Shown here one piece after another: positions 62,233 through 64,000 of a DNA stretch of 64,000 nucleotides. Position numbers and translations under genes: made by a program. The stretch is taken from contig NZ_MKQR01000006.1 of NCBI RefSeq assembly GCF_001940455.1, forward strand, positions 1-64,000, given 5' to 3'. The notes under the pieces are model-generated. The model saw only the letters and a list, made by a program, of their open reading frames with translations. It had not been told where the DNA came from and did not search any database. The first letter of the stretch is position 1. Each line of letters begins with the position of its first letter. This DNA comes from Actinokineospora bangkokensis. Lineage in GTDB: Bacteria; Actinomycetota; Actinomycetes; Mycobacteriales; Pseudonocardiaceae.

Positions 62233-63461
62233 GCGTGGGCATCGAGGCGCTCAACGCCCACTGCGGGGTCGCCGCCATCGACGTGCCCGCGCTGTTCGCC
62301 GGGCGCGGCCTGGACCCCGAGCGGCTGGGCAACCTGATGATGGCGCAGAAGTCGGTGGCGCTGCCCTTCGACGACCCGGTGACGCACGCGGTGAACGCGG
62401 CCAAGCCGGTCGTCGACGCGCTCGACCCGGCCGAGCGCGACCGGATCGAGCTGCTGGTGACCTCCACCGAGTCCGGTGTGGACCTGAGCAAGTCGGTGGC
62501 CTCCTACGTCCACCGCTACCTCGGCCTGGGCCCGCGGTGCAGGCTGCTGGAGGTCAAGCAGGCCTGCTACGCCGCCACCGGGGCGCTCCAGCTGGCCTGC
62601 GGGTACCTGGCCTCGGCGGCGCCGGGCACCAAGGCGCTGGTGATCGCCACCGACGTGTCCCTGGTGGACGAGGGCTCGGCCTACACCGAGCCCGCGATGG
62701 GCACCGGGGCCGCGGCGGTGCTGCTGGGCGACCGGCCCGCCGTGCTCGACGTCGACCTGGGCGCGCACGGCCTGCACAGCTTCGAGGTGTTCGACTCCGC
62801 CCGGCCCGCGCCCACCTTCGACGTGGCCGACTCCGACACCTCCCTGCTGGCCTACCTGGACTGCCTCAGCGCCTGCTTCACCGACTACGCCGAGCGGGTG
62901 GCCGACGTCGACTTCGCCACCACCTTCGCCGGGCTGGCCATGCACACGCCGTTCGCGGGCATCGTCCGCGCCGCGCACCGGGCGCTGGCCAGGGAGCACG
63001 GGGTGCGCGACGCCGCCGCCGACTTCGCCGCGAGGGTGGCGCCCGCGCTGGAGTACCCGCGGCGGGTGGGCAACCTGTGCTCCGGCTCGGTGTACCTGGC
63101 GCTGGCGAGCCTGGTGGACCACCTGCGGCCCACCGACCCGGTGCGCGTCGGCCTGTACTCCTACGGGTCCGGGTGCGCCGCGGAGTTCTACAGCGGGGTC
63201 GTCGACGCGGCCTCCACCGCGGCGGTGGGGCGGATGCGGATCGGCCAGCAGCTCGACGCGCGGTGCGCGCTGGAGTTCGACGAGTACAAGGCGCTGCTGG
63301 CCGAGAACGCCGCCTGCCTGGTGCCGACGGCGGAGCTGGACGTCGACCCCGGCCGCTGGGGGCACGTGCTCGACCGGGTGGGCGGGCGGCGGACCCTGCT
63401 GGCGCACACCGCGACCCGCGGCCACCACCGCCACTACGACTGGCTGGAGGTGGGCTCGTGA
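62229..63461 (+). CDS. lnmM-like: HMG-CoA synthase homologue 2 (LnmM-like)
   Basis: A 410-aa HMG synthase-family enzyme. Catalytic Glu in TSTESGVDLS (about residue 80), Cys in VKQACYAATGAL (about 113) and His in MHTPFAGIVRAAHR (about 240) are all present. By position it corresponds to LnmM, which adds the propionyl carried by LnmL to a beta-keto group. ATGA overlaps on both sides show strict translational coupling with the ACP and the hydrolase. A second, different synthase is encoded at 33420-34658. Confidence 0.93.
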   Translation: MSVGIEALNAHCGVAAIDVPALFAGRGLDPERLGNLMMAQKSVALPFDDPVTHAVNAAKPVVDALDPAERDRIELLVTSTESGVDLSKSVASYVHRYLGLGPRCRLLEVKQACYAATGALQLACGYLASAAPGTKALVIATDVSLVDEGSAYTEPAMGTGAAAVLLGDRPAVLDVDLGAHGLHSFEVFDSARPAPTFDVADSDTSLLAYLDCLSACFTDYAERVADVDFATTFAGLAMHTPFAGIVRAAHRALAREHGVRDAAADFAARVAPALEYPRRVGNLCSGSVYLALASLVDHLRPTDPVRVGLYSYGSGCAAEFYSGVVDAASTAAVGRMRIGQQLDARCALEFDEYKALLAENAACLVPTAELDVDPGRWGHVLDRVGGRRTLLAHTATRGHHRHYDWLEVGS

Positions 63462-64000
63462 GGACCCTGGAGGACCTGGCGGCGGCGCTGCTGGACGCGG
63501 CGCCGCTGCTGGCCGAGCTGCCCGCGCCGGTGCGCGTGGCCTGCCCGGACCCGGGCGCCGCGGCCGCGCTGGGCAAGCTCACCGCCGCGCTGGGCCTGCC
63601 CGACCTCGTCCCGGTGCCCGACGGCACCGCGCTGGGGCCGTTCGAGCGGGTGCTCAGCGCGCACCTGGACCTCGCCGCCGAGCCCGTCCACGACGGCGAT
63701 CCCGTTGCGGCGGCGGCAAAAGCAGCCGAATCGGACTTCGACGGACAAATGTCCACAGTGGACTTAACGGTGCCCGGTGCGCTACCCTGGGCAGTGCGCA
63801 CCGCGGGGGATCCCCGGGATCCGGCGGTGCTGATCTGCCCGCCGTGCGGCATGCCCGCCCGGCTGCTGCGCGGCTGGGTGTCCGCACTGGCCCGCGAGCG
63901 GTTCGTCATCGTCCCCGACCCCCGTCTCGGGCCGGGGCCCGCGGGCACCACCGCCCAGGTCGACGACCTGCTGGCCGCGCTCGACGCGGTGGGCGCGCGC
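63458..64000 (+). CDS. Alpha/beta-hydrolase-like protein, partial at the window edge (LnmN position)
   Basis: The first 181 residues of a protein that runs off the window. Residues 1-110 (LEDLAAALLDAAPLLAELP and a GPFERVLSAHLDLA helix) do not match a known domain. The section VLICPPCGMPARLLRGWVSA followed by FVIVPDPRLGPGPAG looks like the first strands of an alpha/beta hydrolase. In leinamycin the gene after lnmM is the type II thioesterase lnmN, so an editing thioesterase is likely. A TTA codon occurs at 63764-63766 in a locally AT-richer stretch. GTG at 63458 overlaps the synthase stop as GTGA. Confidence 0.6.
   Translation, partial: MRTLEDLAAALLDAAPLLAELPAPVRVACPDPGAAAALGKLTAALGLPDLVPVPDGTALGPFERVLSAHLDLAAEPVHDGDPVAAAAKAAESDFDGQMSTVDLTVPGALPWAVRTAGDPRDPAVLICPPCGMPARLLRGWVSALARERFVIVPDPRLGPGPAGTTAQVDDLLAALDAVGAR

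Overview
The window is very GC-rich DNA. Many genes start with GTG, leucine TTA codons are almost absent, and the transcription factors (TetR, LacI, ArsR), F420-type LLM enzyme and secreted proteins are typical of actinomycetes. I infer a Streptomyces or Pseudonocardiales-type actinobacterium but cannot name the genus. No rRNA, tRNA, CRISPR array or transposase was recognised.

Positions 1 to about 26.9 kb form an ordinary accessory chromosomal region. It holds a translationally coupled ATP-grasp ligase and MFS transporter (leftward), a TetR/serine-hydrolase divergon with a clear operator, two unknown proteins, a quinone-oxidoreductase-like enzyme, a Nudix protein, an ArsR/NAD(P)H:quinone-oxidoreductase pair with an inverted repeat over a probable leaderless promoter, secreted proteins including a ricin-type lectin, a TetR/MFS divergon, a zinc-hook AAA ATPase coupled to a small protein, a LacI/phytanoyl-CoA-dioxygenase-like divergon, a STAS protein, an AlkD-like repair protein, a secreted amidase with a TTA codon, a TetR/DUF1707 divergon, a glycosyltransferase and a DUF1360 protein.

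From about 27 kb to the right edge lies most of a trans-acyltransferase polyketide synthase cluster of the leinamycin (lnm) type. A leftward block carries a DUF3224 protein, a Crp/Fnr-type regulator (LnmO-like) with a TTA codon at codon 3, an AMP-dependent acyl ligase, an AT-enoylreductase didomain protein (LnmG-like), an ECH1-type enoyl-CoA hydratase, an HMG-CoA-synthase homologue and an internally duplicated unknown protein. A rightward operon carries PKS A (1834 aa), PKS B (6582 aa, ending ACP-ACP-DUF-SH-TE as in LnmJ), a LnmK-like acyltransferase/decarboxylase, a LnmL-like donor ACP, a second HMG-CoA-synthase homologue (LnmM-like) and the start of an alpha/beta hydrolase in the LnmN position. 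The order J-K-L-M-N matches my memory of the leinamycin cluster.

The PKS modules have no AT domains, so the AT of the LnmG-like protein probably loads all ACPs in trans. Reading order is [post-KS stub]-ACP1 / KS1-KR-ACP2 / KS2 (end of PKS A) // DH-ACP3-KR / KS3-ECH-ACP4 / KS4-DH-KR-MT-ACP5 / KS5-DH-KR-ACP6 / KS6-ACP7-ACP8-DUF-SH-TE. The two HMG synthases, the free ECH1, the embedded ECH2-like domain and the K/L pair point to beta-alkyl branching, possibly at two sites. The DUF-SH pair points to sulfur installation from cysteine or a cysteine persulfide. Three copies of TGCTCA-N4-TGAGC in the two divergent promoters of the cluster have Crp/Fnr half-site geometry and are the likely targets of the cluster regulator. 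PKS A starts without a KS, so an upstream NRPS/PKS partner ending in a KS is expected outside the window, probably beyond 64 kb.
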